A stretch of DNA of 10,128 nt from CAYPYI01 sp964415085 (GTDB lineage: Bacteria; Bacillota; Clostridia; Tissierellales; Tissierellaceae): the NCBI GenBank assembly GCA_964415085.1, contig CAYPYI010000052.1, positions 1 through 10,128 on the forward strand, in the 5' to 3' direction. Positions 1-6,716 of this stretch are shown piece after piece. The notes beneath the pieces were generated by a model. The model saw only the letters and a program-made list of their open reading frames with translations, had not been told where the DNA came from and did not search any database. Each line of letters opens with the position of its first letter. Position 1 is the first letter of the stretch. The translations under genes were made by a program, and so were the position numbers.

Positions 1-855
1 TTATTTAATACACCATATTCGATACATAGGATATTTGATATAGAAGAATATAGACCAGGCCAGTTAGTTGTAGGTAGTAAGACAAAGAAGAAACTGGAAA
101 AAGATTTAATTTATAAAGGAGAGAAACCAGCGGAAATTTTAGATATTCCGGTTAATATTTTAGATTATGAGATTATAGATTTATTTGATTGGCAAAAAGA
201 AGTAGAGGGAATGGTATCTGTTATAGAATTGATTCAAATGGTAGATGTTCAAGAAGCAACAGTAATAAAAAAAATCAAAGATGGTGAATTAGCAATAGAT
301 TTAGAAGTCCCAGCAGGTAAAAGAACATTTAAATATATAAAAAAAGATAAGATTAAGGGATATGCAGATAAGTTTGGATGGGAACTAATAACACCAGCAA
401 ATATAAAAGAGAAGTTTATGGAATATATTGAAAAAATGGATATGAGTTATTCATATAAACCAGTTTTTTTAAAGGCGTATATAGACAATATGGTGGAAAA
501 TAAGGCTAAAGTCGAAGATATAGTTGATACTGTTGTAGAATTTTATGAGGATAGAAAGAATCAGGGGTTAATAGTTGAGAAGAAAAGATCTATATATAAT
601 AAAGTTTATATTAATAAAAAAGAAAATATAGAAAAAAATACTAACAATTACTATACATTTAAAGATGCTCAAAATAATATATTATCAAATCCATTTAAAA
701 GATTTCAGTTAATGAATTTTATGAGAAGAACAAAGGATATTGAATATATAGAACTAAATAGACATATTTATAAAAAATTAAGTGAAAATGATATAAAAAA
801 AATCTTGCAAATCTGTGATGAAAACATAGAAAAATATTATTTAAATTTAAGATAG
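1..855 (+). CDS. C-terminal part of a large protein, probably a DEAD/DEAH helicase-family protein (5' partial)
   Basis: The frame is open from base 1 to a TAG at 853-855, so the gene begins before the window; 284 residues are visible. The first in-frame ATG (211) is not a convincing start: the nearest purine-rich stretch is only about 2 nt away, and the upstream 70 codons read as ordinary protein. Fragment residues about 71-95 look like a short helix-turn-helix followed by a charged, basic stretch. Residues about 146-154 hold MDMSYSYKP, then an acidic helical segment, FYEDRKNQGLIVEK, and near the end NPFKRFQLMNF and a terminal helix. I associate this tail with the C-termini of large Clostridial SF2 helicases, sometimes linked to restriction or defence, but the helicase motifs themselves lie outside the window. 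The coding call is firm. The family is recollection only. The methyltransferase gene follows at 15 nt and is probably cotranscribed. Confidence 0.75.
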   Translation, partial: LFNTPYSIHRIFDIEEYRPGQLVVGSKTKKKLEKDLIYKGEKPAEILDIPVNILDYEIIDLFDWQKEVEGMVSVIELIQMVDVQEATVIKKIKDGELAIDLEVPAGKRTFKYIKKDKIKGYADKFGWELITPANIKEKFMEYIEKMDMSYSYKPVFLKAYIDNMVENKAKVEDIVDTVVEFYEDRKNQGLIVEKKRSIYNKVYINKKENIEKNTNNYYTFKDAQNNILSNPFKRFQLMNFMRRTKDIEYIELNRHIYKKLSENDIKKILQICDENIEKYYLNLR

Positions 856-870
856 GGCTAGGTGAAGATT

Positions 871-1461
871 ATGGATGAGAGAACAATGAAATATTATAAT
901 GACAACTATAAAGACATATATATAAGCTCTAAAAATATTGATTTATCAAGTCTTTATTTAGAATTTGAAAAATATCTTGAATATGGTGATAAAATATTAG
1001 ATTTAGGATGTGGGATAGGTAGAGACATAGAATATTTTAAAAAGAACTATGAGGTTGAGGGAGTAGATGCTTCAAAAAAATTAGTTGAAATTGCTAGAAA
1101 AAATACAGGTGTTAAAATATATAACCTAACATATGAAAAAATGGAATTTAAAGATAGTTATGATGGAATATGGGCTCTTGCATCATTAGTACATATGGGT
1201 GAGGAAAAAATTATTGAAACTATAAGAAAAGTTTCTAAAAGTTTGAATAAACAAGGAGTTTTCTATATGTCATTTAAACATGGGGACTTCAAAGGATACA
1301 TTGGTGAAAGATATTTCACTTATATGAATGAAGACAAAATAAATAATATGTTTACTCAAATACCAGAAGTTGAAGTTATAAAAATATTTTATACAGGAGA
1401 TAAAATGGACAGAAAAGATACGGAATGGATAAATATTATTTGTAAAAAAAATGATAATTAG
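871..1461 (+). CDS. Class I SAM-dependent methyltransferase, substrate unknown
   Basis: This is a 196-residue, single-domain, soluble Rossmann-fold methyltransferase. Motif I is ILDLGCGIGRD at residues 42-52, the SAM-ribose acidic residue lies in GVDAS (63-67), and YDGIWALASLVHM (96-108) fits motif IV and the following strand. The N-terminal YYNDNYKDIY is typical of small UbiE/TehB-like methyltransferases. There is no DNA-methylase (D/N/S)PP(Y/F) motif, so DNA methylation is not supported. I chose the ATG at 871 because AGGTGA at 860-865 sits 5 nt before it; a GTG at 862 in the same frame is possible (199 residues) but has a poorer site. The gene starts 15 nt after the helicase-like gene, which suggests one operon. 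Similar methyltransferases are, as I recall, found next to or fused with helicase-type proteins. The substrate could be a small molecule, nucleic acid or protein, and the sequence does not decide. Confidence 0.85.
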   Translation: MDERTMKYYNDNYKDIYISSKNIDLSSLYLEFEKYLEYGDKILDLGCGIGRDIEYFKKNYEVEGVDASKKLVEIARKNTGVKIYNLTYEKMEFKDSYDGIWALASLVHMGEEKIIETIRKVSKSLNKQGVFYMSFKHGDFKGYIGERYFTYMNEDKINNMFTQIPEVEVIKIFYTGDKMDRKDTEWINIICKKNDN

Positions 1462-1481
1462 TAATAATCTATATGAAAAAC

Positions 1482-1545
1482 ATAGACCTACATAATAGAT
1501 TTGTATATAATAGATAAGAATAAAAATAATATAGACATACATAAT
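1482..1545 (+). repeat. Imperfect 15-nt direct repeat upstream of arcC
   Basis: ATAGACCTACATAAT at 1482-1496 recurs as ATAGACATACATAAT at 1531-1545, with one mismatch and a period of 49 nt. The core TACATAAT appears a third time in altered form as TACATTAT at 1555-1562. Each full copy contains a possible -35 box (TAGACC or TAGACA). The repeat may mark duplicated promoters or operator sites. The region is extremely AT-rich, so chance cannot be excluded. Confidence 0.5.
1483..1511 (+). promoter_or_regulatory. Probable promoter P1 of arcC
   Basis: TAGACC at 1483-1488, a 17-nt spacer and a perfect TATAAT at 1506-1511 fit a housekeeping sigma factor promoter. Transcription would start near 1518 and give a leader of about 70 nt before arcC. 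The -35 box lies inside the first copy of the direct repeat. Confidence 0.5.
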
Positions 1546-1560
1546 TATAGAAAATACATT
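1532..1560 (+). promoter_or_regulatory. Possible second promoter P2 of arcC
   Basis: TAGACA at 1532-1537, a 17-nt spacer and TACATT at 1555-1560 form a weaker promoter-like pair. The -35 box lies in the second copy of the direct repeat. The inverted pair ATACA (1554-1558) and TGTAT (1566-1570), 7 nt apart, overlaps the -10 and start region and could be an operator. This is weaker than P1. Confidence 0.3.
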
Positions 1561-1589
1561 ATTATTGTATGCCCTAGAGGAGTGAATAT

Positions 1590-2510
1590 ATGAAAATAGT
1601 GTTAGCTTTAGGTGGGAATGCTTTAGGAAACAATCCGAAAGAACAAATTGAAAAGATTGACTTATGTACAGATTATATTTCAGACTTAGTATCTAAGGGG
1701 AATGAGCTAGTATTAGTTCATGGAAATGGTCCGCAAGTAGGAATGATAAAAAATGCTTTTGATATATCAAGTAAGTATGATGAGAATATATCTAACATGC
1801 CATTTCCAGAATGTATAGCAATGAGTCAAGGATATATAGGGTATCACTTACAAAATAGAATATTAAATAAATTCTTAAATAAGGGCATTAATAAAAATAT
1901 TCTAACATTAGTCACTCAAGTTGAAGTAGATAAGGATGATCCTGCATTTACTAATCCTACAAAACCAATAGGATCTTTTATTTCAAAAGAAGAAGCTGTA
2001 AAAATTGAAAAAGAGACTGGATTTAAATTTGTATCGGATGCAGGTAGAGGATATAGAAGAGTTGTTGCATCACCAAGACCTAAAAAAATACTAGAATTAG
2101 AAAGTATAAAAACTCTTTTAGATAATGGGAACTTAGTCATTACAGGCGGCGGCGGTGGTATACCAGTAATAAAAGAAGAAGATGAGTATATAGGAGTTGG
2201 AGCTGTAATTGATAAAGATTTAGTGGCATCAAAGATGGCACAGGATTTAGATTGTGATACCTTAATTATACTTACTGCTGTTGAGCAGGTAGCAATTAAT
2301 TTTGGTAAAGATAATGAATTATGGTTAGATAATTTAAGCGTAGATGACATTGATAATTATATTGAAGAAGAACAATTTCATAAAGGATCAATGCTTCCAA
2401 AAATTCTGGCAGCAAAAGAGTTTGTTTTGAGTGGGGAAAATAAAGAATGTATAATAACATCTATAGAAGGTTATATAAAAGGAAATTATACAGTAATAAA
2501 TAAAAATTAA
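1590..2510 (+). CDS. arcC: Carbamate kinase
   Basis: This cytosolic enzyme interconverts carbamoyl phosphate + ADP and carbamate + ATP. In fermenting bacteria it usually makes ATP at the end of arginine deiminase, agmatine or purine/allantoin breakdown. The 306 residues match the usual length and carry the amino-acid-kinase signatures: GGNALG (8-13), HGNGPQVG (44-51), the glycine run before IPV (186-193), DKDLVASKMA (208-217) and GSMLPKI (266-272). The ATG at 1590 is set by AGAGGAGTG at 1576-1584, 5 nt upstream. The gene stands alone: no arginine deiminase or ornithine carbamoyltransferase gene adjoins it, so its carbamoyl phosphate must come from enzymes encoded elsewhere. It has its own promoter region and ends at a strong terminator, which makes it monocistronic. 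The GC-rich glycine codon run at 2145-2159 stands out locally but encodes a conserved motif. Confidence 0.95.
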   Translation: MKIVLALGGNALGNNPKEQIEKIDLCTDYISDLVSKGNELVLVHGNGPQVGMIKNAFDISSKYDENISNMPFPECIAMSQGYIGYHLQNRILNKFLNKGINKNILTLVTQVEVDKDDPAFTNPTKPIGSFISKEEAVKIEKETGFKFVSDAGRGYRRVVASPRPKKILELESIKTLLDNGNLVITGGGGGIPVIKEEDEYIGVGAVIDKDLVASKMAQDLDCDTLIILTAVEQVAINFGKDNELWLDNLSVDDIDNYIEEEQFHKGSMLPKILAAKEFVLSGENKECIITSIEGYIKGNYTVINKN

Positions 2511-2521
2511 GTATAAGATAA

Positions 2522-2556
2522 AAAATAAGTCTAAGACAATGTCTTAGACTTATTTT
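2522..2556. terminator. Bidirectional intrinsic terminator between arcC and tRNA-Leu(CAA)
   Basis: The arms 2522-2537 and 2541-2556 are perfectly complementary over 16 bp, with a 3-nt AAT loop. The outer ends are AAAATAA and TTATTTT, so both strands give a hairpin followed by U residues. It starts 11 nt after the arcC stop and lies 4 nt beyond the tRNA CCA end on the other strand, so it probably ends both convergent transcripts. Confidence 0.9.
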
Positions 2557-2560
2557 AAAT

Positions 2561-2647
2561 TGGTGCCGAAGGCGGGAATCGAACCCGCACGGTACAAGTA
2601 CCATTGGATTTTGAGTCCAACGCGTCTGCCAGTTCCACCACTCCGGC
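2561..2647 (-). tRNA. tRNA-Leu (anticodon CAA)
   Basis: Read on the minus strand this is an 87-nt class II tRNA. The acceptor arms GCCGGAG and CTTCGGC pair with one G-U, followed by discriminator A and an encoded CCA (2561-2563). The D arm is of leucine type (AGTGGTGGAACTGGCAGAC). The anticodon stem TTGGA/TCCAA encloses the loop CTCAAAA, giving anticodon CAA, which reads UUG. The long variable arm GGTAC-TT-GTACC is a perfect hairpin, as expected for tRNA-Leu. The T arm GCGGGTTCGATTCCCGC is canonical. Confidence 0.97.
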
Positions 2648-2665
2648 ATTTCTTAAGTATAAGTA

Positions 2666-2694
2666 ATTTTAACACAATTTTTATATTATAGCAA
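2666..2694 (-). promoter_or_regulatory. Promoter of tRNA-Leu(CAA)
   Basis: On the minus strand TTGCTA (2694-2689), a 17-nt spacer and TAAAAT (2671-2666) form a promoter. A TGT directly before the -10 box gives an extended -10. The -10 box ends 18 nt before the mature tRNA, so the 5' leader would be about 10 nt. Confidence 0.7.
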
Positions 2695-2709
2695 GATTTT
2701 TTCCTTTGG

Positions 2710-2738
2710 TTTACCTGATGTGGTATATAATGTATAAT
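2710..2738 (+). promoter_or_regulatory. Promoter of the polA operon
   Basis: TTTACC at 2710-2715, a 17-nt spacer and a perfect TATAAT at 2733-2738 fit a housekeeping promoter, with a start near 2745 and a leader of about 22 nt. A second perfect TATAAT lies at 2726-2731 but has no good -35 box at 17 nt. The promoter diverges from the tRNA promoter, whose -35 box is only about 15 nt away. Confidence 0.7.
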
Positions 2739-2766
2739 AAGGGTTATAGATATAGGAGTTGATAAA

Positions 2767-5430
2767 ATGGAGAATGAAAAATTAATAGTTATAGATGGCA
2801 GCTCTTTAGTTCATAGAGCATTTTATGCTCTTCCTGATTTAAAAACAAAAGAAGGAATTTATACAAATAGTGTTTATGGTTTTTTAAGTATGTATTACAA
2901 TATAAAAAATGAATACAATCCAGATTATATTTGTGTAGCATTTGATAAAAAGGGACCAACCTTTAGACATGAACAATATAAAGAGTATAAAGGTCATAGA
3001 GATAAAACACCACAAGAATTAGGTGAACAATTTCCAATAATAAAGGAAATTTTAGAAACTATGAATGTGAAAGTTTTAGAAATGAGTGAATTTGAAGCTG
3101 ATGATATTGCTGGTACGCTTGCAAAAATGGGAGAAGAAAGTGGACTAGATGTATATTTAGTAACTGGAGATAAAGATTATCTACAGTTAGCTACGGATAA
3201 AACTAAAGTTCTTCTGACAAGAAAAGGTATATCCGAAGTTGAAGTATATGATAGACAAACTATAATTGATAAATACGAAATAACTCCAGAACAATTGATT
3301 GATTTAAAAGGACTGATGGGAGATTCCTCAGACAATATACCAGGAGTTCCAGGGATTGGAGAAAAAAGAGGGTTAGATTTAATTAAGCAGTATGGAAGCA
3401 TTGAAAATGTATATGAAAATATTGATGATATAACTGCTAAAAAAATGAAAGAAAATCTAATTAATAATGAAGAATTAGCGTATTTAAGTAAAATGTTAGG
3501 AACGATAATAACTGATATTAACTTAGATTATTCAATGGAAGATTTTAAGGTTGAAGATCCAAATTGGATAAAGTTAAAAGAAGAATATGATAAGTATGAA
3601 CTTAAGAGATTCTTAAATGAAATACCAGAGGAATTTTCGAAAAAAACTGAAGAAATAATAGATTTTGAATATAAGATAGCTTCTAGTGAAGATGTTGATG
3701 AAGTAATAAAAGATATAAAAGAAAAAAAGAAATTTGCTTTTAAATTTTTAACAAGTGGAGATAATTTAATGACTAACACCCCAATAGTGTTAGGAATCAA
3801 AGTAAAAGATAAACCTACTTATTATATTGAAAACTTAAATAAGGAATGTATAAGTAAGTTTAAAGAAGTTTTTGAAAGTAAAGAGATAGAAAAGATAGGT
3901 CATGAATTAAAAGAAGATATTATTATATTATTTAGACAAGGAATTAATATATCAAATTATACATTTGATTCAATGATCGCTAAATATATAATAAATCCTG
4001 GACAAACAGATTATTCTATAAATCAACTAAGTGAAGAATACTTCGGATATTATGGAGTTGATGAAGAAGAAATAAGAGGTAAGGGAAAGAAACAAAAAAG
4101 TTTTTTTGATGTTGAGGAAGAAGAAAAATCAAATTACCTTGCATTTACTTTAGAAGCAGTTTATAGGTTAGAAGAAAAGATGCTAAAAGAAATTAAAGAA
4201 CTAGATATGGATAAATTATATTTTGAAATAGAATTACCATTAGTAGAAGTTCTAGCAAGTATGCAGTATTATGGATTTGAGATAGATAAAGAGGAATTAG
4301 AAAAATTAAGTGAAGAGTACGATAAAGAAATAAAAGAATTAACAAAAACAATTCATGATATGGCTGGAGTTGAATTTAATGTAAACTCACCAAAACAAGT
4401 CGGAGAAGCCTTATTTGATACTATGGGCCTTCCAGTAATTAAAAAAACTAAAACAGGATATTCAACTAGTGTCGAAGTATTAGAACAATTAGTTGATGAA
4501 CATCCTATAATAAATAATATTTTAAGATATAGAGAAATTGCAAAGTTAAAATCAACATATATTGATGGATTTATTAAACTTATAAACTCAGATACTAACA
4601 GAATACATTCTACCTTTAATCAAACAATAACAACTACAGGTAGAATATCAAGTACTGAGCCTAATTTACAAAACATCCCAATAAGGACTGAAGATGGAAG
4701 AAAAATTAGAAAAGCATTCATATCAAAAAAACCAGAATATACTCTAGTTGATGCGGATTATTCACAAATAGAACTAAGAGTACTAGCTCATATTTCAAAT
4801 GATAAAAATATGATAGATGCTTTCAATAATAATGTAGATATCCATAGTCAAACAGCATCTCAAGTATTTCATGTTCCATTAGATGAAGTTAATTCTACTT
4901 TGAGAAACAACGCAAAAGCTGTAAATTTTGGAATCGTATATGGTATCTCGGATTATGGATTAAGCCAAGATTTAAATATATCAAGAAAAGAAGCAAGGGA
5001 ATATATTGATAAGTATCTGCATAATTATCAAGGTGTAAAAGATTTTATGGATAATATAGTTATCAAGGGTAAGGAAGATGGATATGTAGAAACTTTATTT
5101 AATAGAAGAAGATATATACCTGAACTTTCAAGTAAAAACTTTAACATAAGATCATTTGGAGAAAGAATTGCCTTAAATACTCCTATTCAAGGAAGTGCGG
5201 CTGATATTATAAAAATAGCAATGGTTAAGGTCTATAATGAGTTAGAGAATAGAAATTTAAAATCAAGACTAATATTACAGGTTCATGATGAGCTTATAAT
5301 AGAAACACATAAAGATGAAAAAGACGAAGTTGAAAAATTATTAAAAGAGATAATGGAAAATGCAATAGAATTAAATGTTCCACTGATAGTAGATTTAAAG
5401 ATTGGAGATAGTTGGTATGAAACCCAATAA
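2767..5430 (+). CDS. polA: DNA polymerase I
   Basis: Pol I fills gaps in repair and removes RNA primers from Okazaki fragments. The 887 residues have the usual three-part layout. The N-terminal 5' nuclease (about 1-290) keeps its metal-binding acids: VIDGSS (D10), EADD (D112, D113), TGDKDY (D135, D137) and GDSSDNIPG (D186, D189). The middle 3'-5' exonuclease domain (about 300-490) is degenerate: in place of the D-x-E proofreading motif it reads FAFKFLT, putting K326 and L328 at the catalytic acids, although the second-motif aspartate in LKED is kept. The polymerase domain has TTTGRISS, motif A DYSQIELR (D664), motif B R713-K717-F721-Y725 and motif C VHDE (839-842), all intact. Proofreading is therefore very probably absent, as in Bacillus-type Pol I. 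AGGAG at 2754-2758, 8 nt upstream, sets the start. It is the first gene of a four-gene operon and overlaps coaE by 14 nt. Confidence 0.98.
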   Translation: MENEKLIVIDGSSLVHRAFYALPDLKTKEGIYTNSVYGFLSMYYNIKNEYNPDYICVAFDKKGPTFRHEQYKEYKGHRDKTPQELGEQFPIIKEILETMNVKVLEMSEFEADDIAGTLAKMGEESGLDVYLVTGDKDYLQLATDKTKVLLTRKGISEVEVYDRQTIIDKYEITPEQLIDLKGLMGDSSDNIPGVPGIGEKRGLDLIKQYGSIENVYENIDDITAKKMKENLINNEELAYLSKMLGTIITDINLDYSMEDFKVEDPNWIKLKEEYDKYELKRFLNEIPEEFSKKTEEIIDFEYKIASSEDVDEVIKDIKEKKKFAFKFLTSGDNLMTNTPIVLGIKVKDKPTYYIENLNKECISKFKEVFESKEIEKIGHELKEDIIILFRQGINISNYTFDSMIAKYIINPGQTDYSINQLSEEYFGYYGVDEEEIRGKGKKQKSFFDVEEEEKSNYLAFTLEAVYRLEEKMLKEIKELDMDKLYFEIELPLVEVLASMQYYGFEIDKEELEKLSEEYDKEIKELTKTIHDMAGVEFNVNSPKQVGEALFDTMGLPVIKKTKTGYSTSVEVLEQLVDEHPIINNILRYREIAKLKSTYIDGFIKLINSDTNRIHSTFNQTITTTGRISSTEPNLQNIPIRTEDGRKIRKAFISKKPEYTLVDADYSQIELRVLAHISNDKNMIDAFNNNVDIHSQTASQVFHVPLDEVNSTLRNNAKAVNFGIVYGISDYGLSQDLNISRKEAREYIDKYLHNYQGVKDFMDNIVIKGKEDGYVETLFNRRRYIPELSSKNFNIRSFGERIALNTPIQGSAADIIKIAMVKVYNELENRNLKSRLILQVHDELIIETHKDEKDEVEKLLKEIMENAIELNVPLIVDLKIGDSWYETQ

Positions 5431-6040
5431 TATTAAAATAATTGGACTTACTGGTGGTATAGCCACTGGTAAGTCTACAGTTTCTGAAATACTTAAAAAC
5501 AATGGATATACAGTTATAGATGCAGATATAATAGCAAGAGAAGTTGTAAGGATAGGTAAACCTTCATATGAAAAAATAAAAGAATCTTTTGGAAATGAAG
5601 TATTACTAGAAAACAAAGAGATAAATCGAAAGAAACTAGGGAGCCTAGTCTTTAATGATATATATAAACTATCACTCTTAAACGAATTAACTCATCCATA
5701 TATATATGAAGAGATTTTGAACCAGATAAATAAAAATAAGGAAAAAAATAGACAAATTATATTTATAGACATTCCTCTTTTATTTGAAGAAGAAGATAAA
5801 ATTAAAAAAAGTGGGATTGAATTTGATCAAATATGGTTAGTAGCTAGTGATGAAGATATACAAGTACAAAGACTTATGAAAAGAGATAAAATTTCAAAAG
5901 AAGAAGCAATAAAAAAAATAAATTTACAAATGAATTTAAAAGAAAAGATAGATAAAAGCGATTTAGTAATATATAATAATTCTAGTAAAAAAGAATTGGA
6001 AGTCACTGTATTAAAGACTCTAAGAAGAATACAAGTATAA
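5417..6040 (+). CDS. coaE: Dephospho-CoA kinase
   Basis: CoaE performs the last step of coenzyme A synthesis, phosphorylating the 3'-hydroxyl of dephospho-CoA with ATP in the cytosol. The 207-residue protein is of normal length. The P-loop GLTGGIATGKST lies at residues 10-21. It is followed by VIDAD (the substrate-side aspartates), LTHP, the DIPLLFE segment and a lid region with RLMKRDK. The ATG at 5417 lies inside the end of polA; GGAG at 5404-5407, 9 nt upstream, serves it. A TTG at 5402 in the same frame would add five residues but overlaps that ribosome binding site, so I reject it. The 14-nt overlap implies translational coupling to polA. polA and coaE are commonly neighbours in Firmicutes, often with mutM between them; mutM is absent here. 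Confidence 0.97.
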   Translation: MKPNNIKIIGLTGGIATGKSTVSEILKNNGYTVIDADIIAREVVRIGKPSYEKIKESFGNEVLLENKEINRKKLGSLVFNDIYKLSLLNELTHPYIYEEILNQINKNKEKNRQIIFIDIPLLFEEEDKIKKSGIEFDQIWLVASDEDIQVQRLMKRDKISKEEAIKKINLQMNLKEKIDKSDLVIYNNSSKKELEVTVLKTLRRIQV

Positions 6041-6051
6041 GGTGGTGTCTT

Positions 6052-6693
6052 ATGTTTAGAATGATAGGAAAACTAATAAAAAATATATTTAACCTTTTAC
6101 TTGTAATATTGGCCATTTTATTAGGAGTAACTTTTGCACTTACTGTAATATATCCATTGGGATATAGAGAAGAAATTGTAGAATATTCAGAAAAGCAAGA
6201 TATAGATCCTTTTTTAGTAGCTAGTATTATAAGAACAGAAAGTAACTTTTATAATCAAGCTGTATCTAAAAAAGATGCAAAAGGATTAATGCAAATAACT
6301 CCTACTACAGCAGAATGGATTTCAGGAGAAATTAATGAAGTGAATTTTACTGAAGATGATCTATTTGATCCAAAAACTAATATTAAATTTGGAACTTGGT
6401 ACTTAAATAGAATAGGTACAAATTATGATGATTTAGACATAATTTTATCTTGTTATAATGCAGGAAGTGGAAATGTATCCGAATGGTTAAAAGATAAAGA
6501 ACTTTCATCTGATGGACTAAAATTAGATAAGATACCATTTAAAGAAACGGATGAATATGTAAAAAAAGTTAAAAGCAACAAAAAAATATACAGACTTTTA
6601 TATAAAGACATAATGTATAAAGATGATGTCTTTAGTAAATATTACTTTAAAGTAATAATAAATTTAAGAGATTTTATTAAATCAGTTAAGTAA
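6052..6693 (+). CDS. Membrane-anchored lytic transglycosylase (Slt-type)
   Basis: This 213-residue enzyme should cleave the MurNAc-GlcNAc bond of peptidoglycan and leave 1,6-anhydro-MurNAc ends, acting outside the membrane. One hydrophobic segment at about residues 12-33, after a basic N-terminus (MFRMIGKLIKN), is probably an uncleaved anchor. The SLT domain follows: RTESNF with the presumed catalytic glutamate E63, AKGLMQITP (76-84) and YNAGSGNV (135-142). This order is typical of the Slt70 C-terminal domain, without its long helical ring. AAGGTGGTG ends 4 nt before the ATG, and the gap to coaE is 11 nt, so it belongs to the polA operon. Roles in wall growth, sporulation or assembly of envelope machinery are all possible, and the sequence does not choose between them. 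Confidence 0.9.
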   Translation: MFRMIGKLIKNIFNLLLVILAILLGVTFALTVIYPLGYREEIVEYSEKQDIDPFLVASIIRTESNFYNQAVSKKDAKGLMQITPTTAEWISGEINEVNFTEDDLFDPKTNIKFGTWYLNRIGTNYDDLDIILSCYNAGSGNVSEWLKDKELSSDGLKLDKIPFKETDEYVKKVKSNKKIYRLLYKDIMYKDDVFSKYYFKVIINLRDFIKSVK

Positions 6694-6716
6694 ACTAAGG
6701 GTATAGGAGAGTAATT

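Noticed and set aside
211..855. ATG at 211 as the true start of the first gene
   Set aside because: The frame is open to base 1, the upstream 70 codons read as normal protein, and the purine-rich stretch before the ATG is too close to act as a ribosome binding site.
1916..2350. A 144-codon minus-strand open frame inside arcC
   Set aside because: It is antisense to conserved carbamate kinase motifs, is serine- and threonine-rich as antisense frames of AT-rich genes are, and has no ribosome binding site that I can see.
2461..2649. A minus-strand open frame of 62 codons starting MPEWWNWQTRW
   Set aside because: It is the translation of the tRNA-Leu(CAA) gene and its surroundings, a well-known source of spurious proteins. 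The tRNA fold explains the sequence.
5402..5416. TTG at 5402 as the coaE start
   Set aside because: It overlaps the GGAG that serves the ATG at 5417 and adds residues not expected before the P-loop strand.
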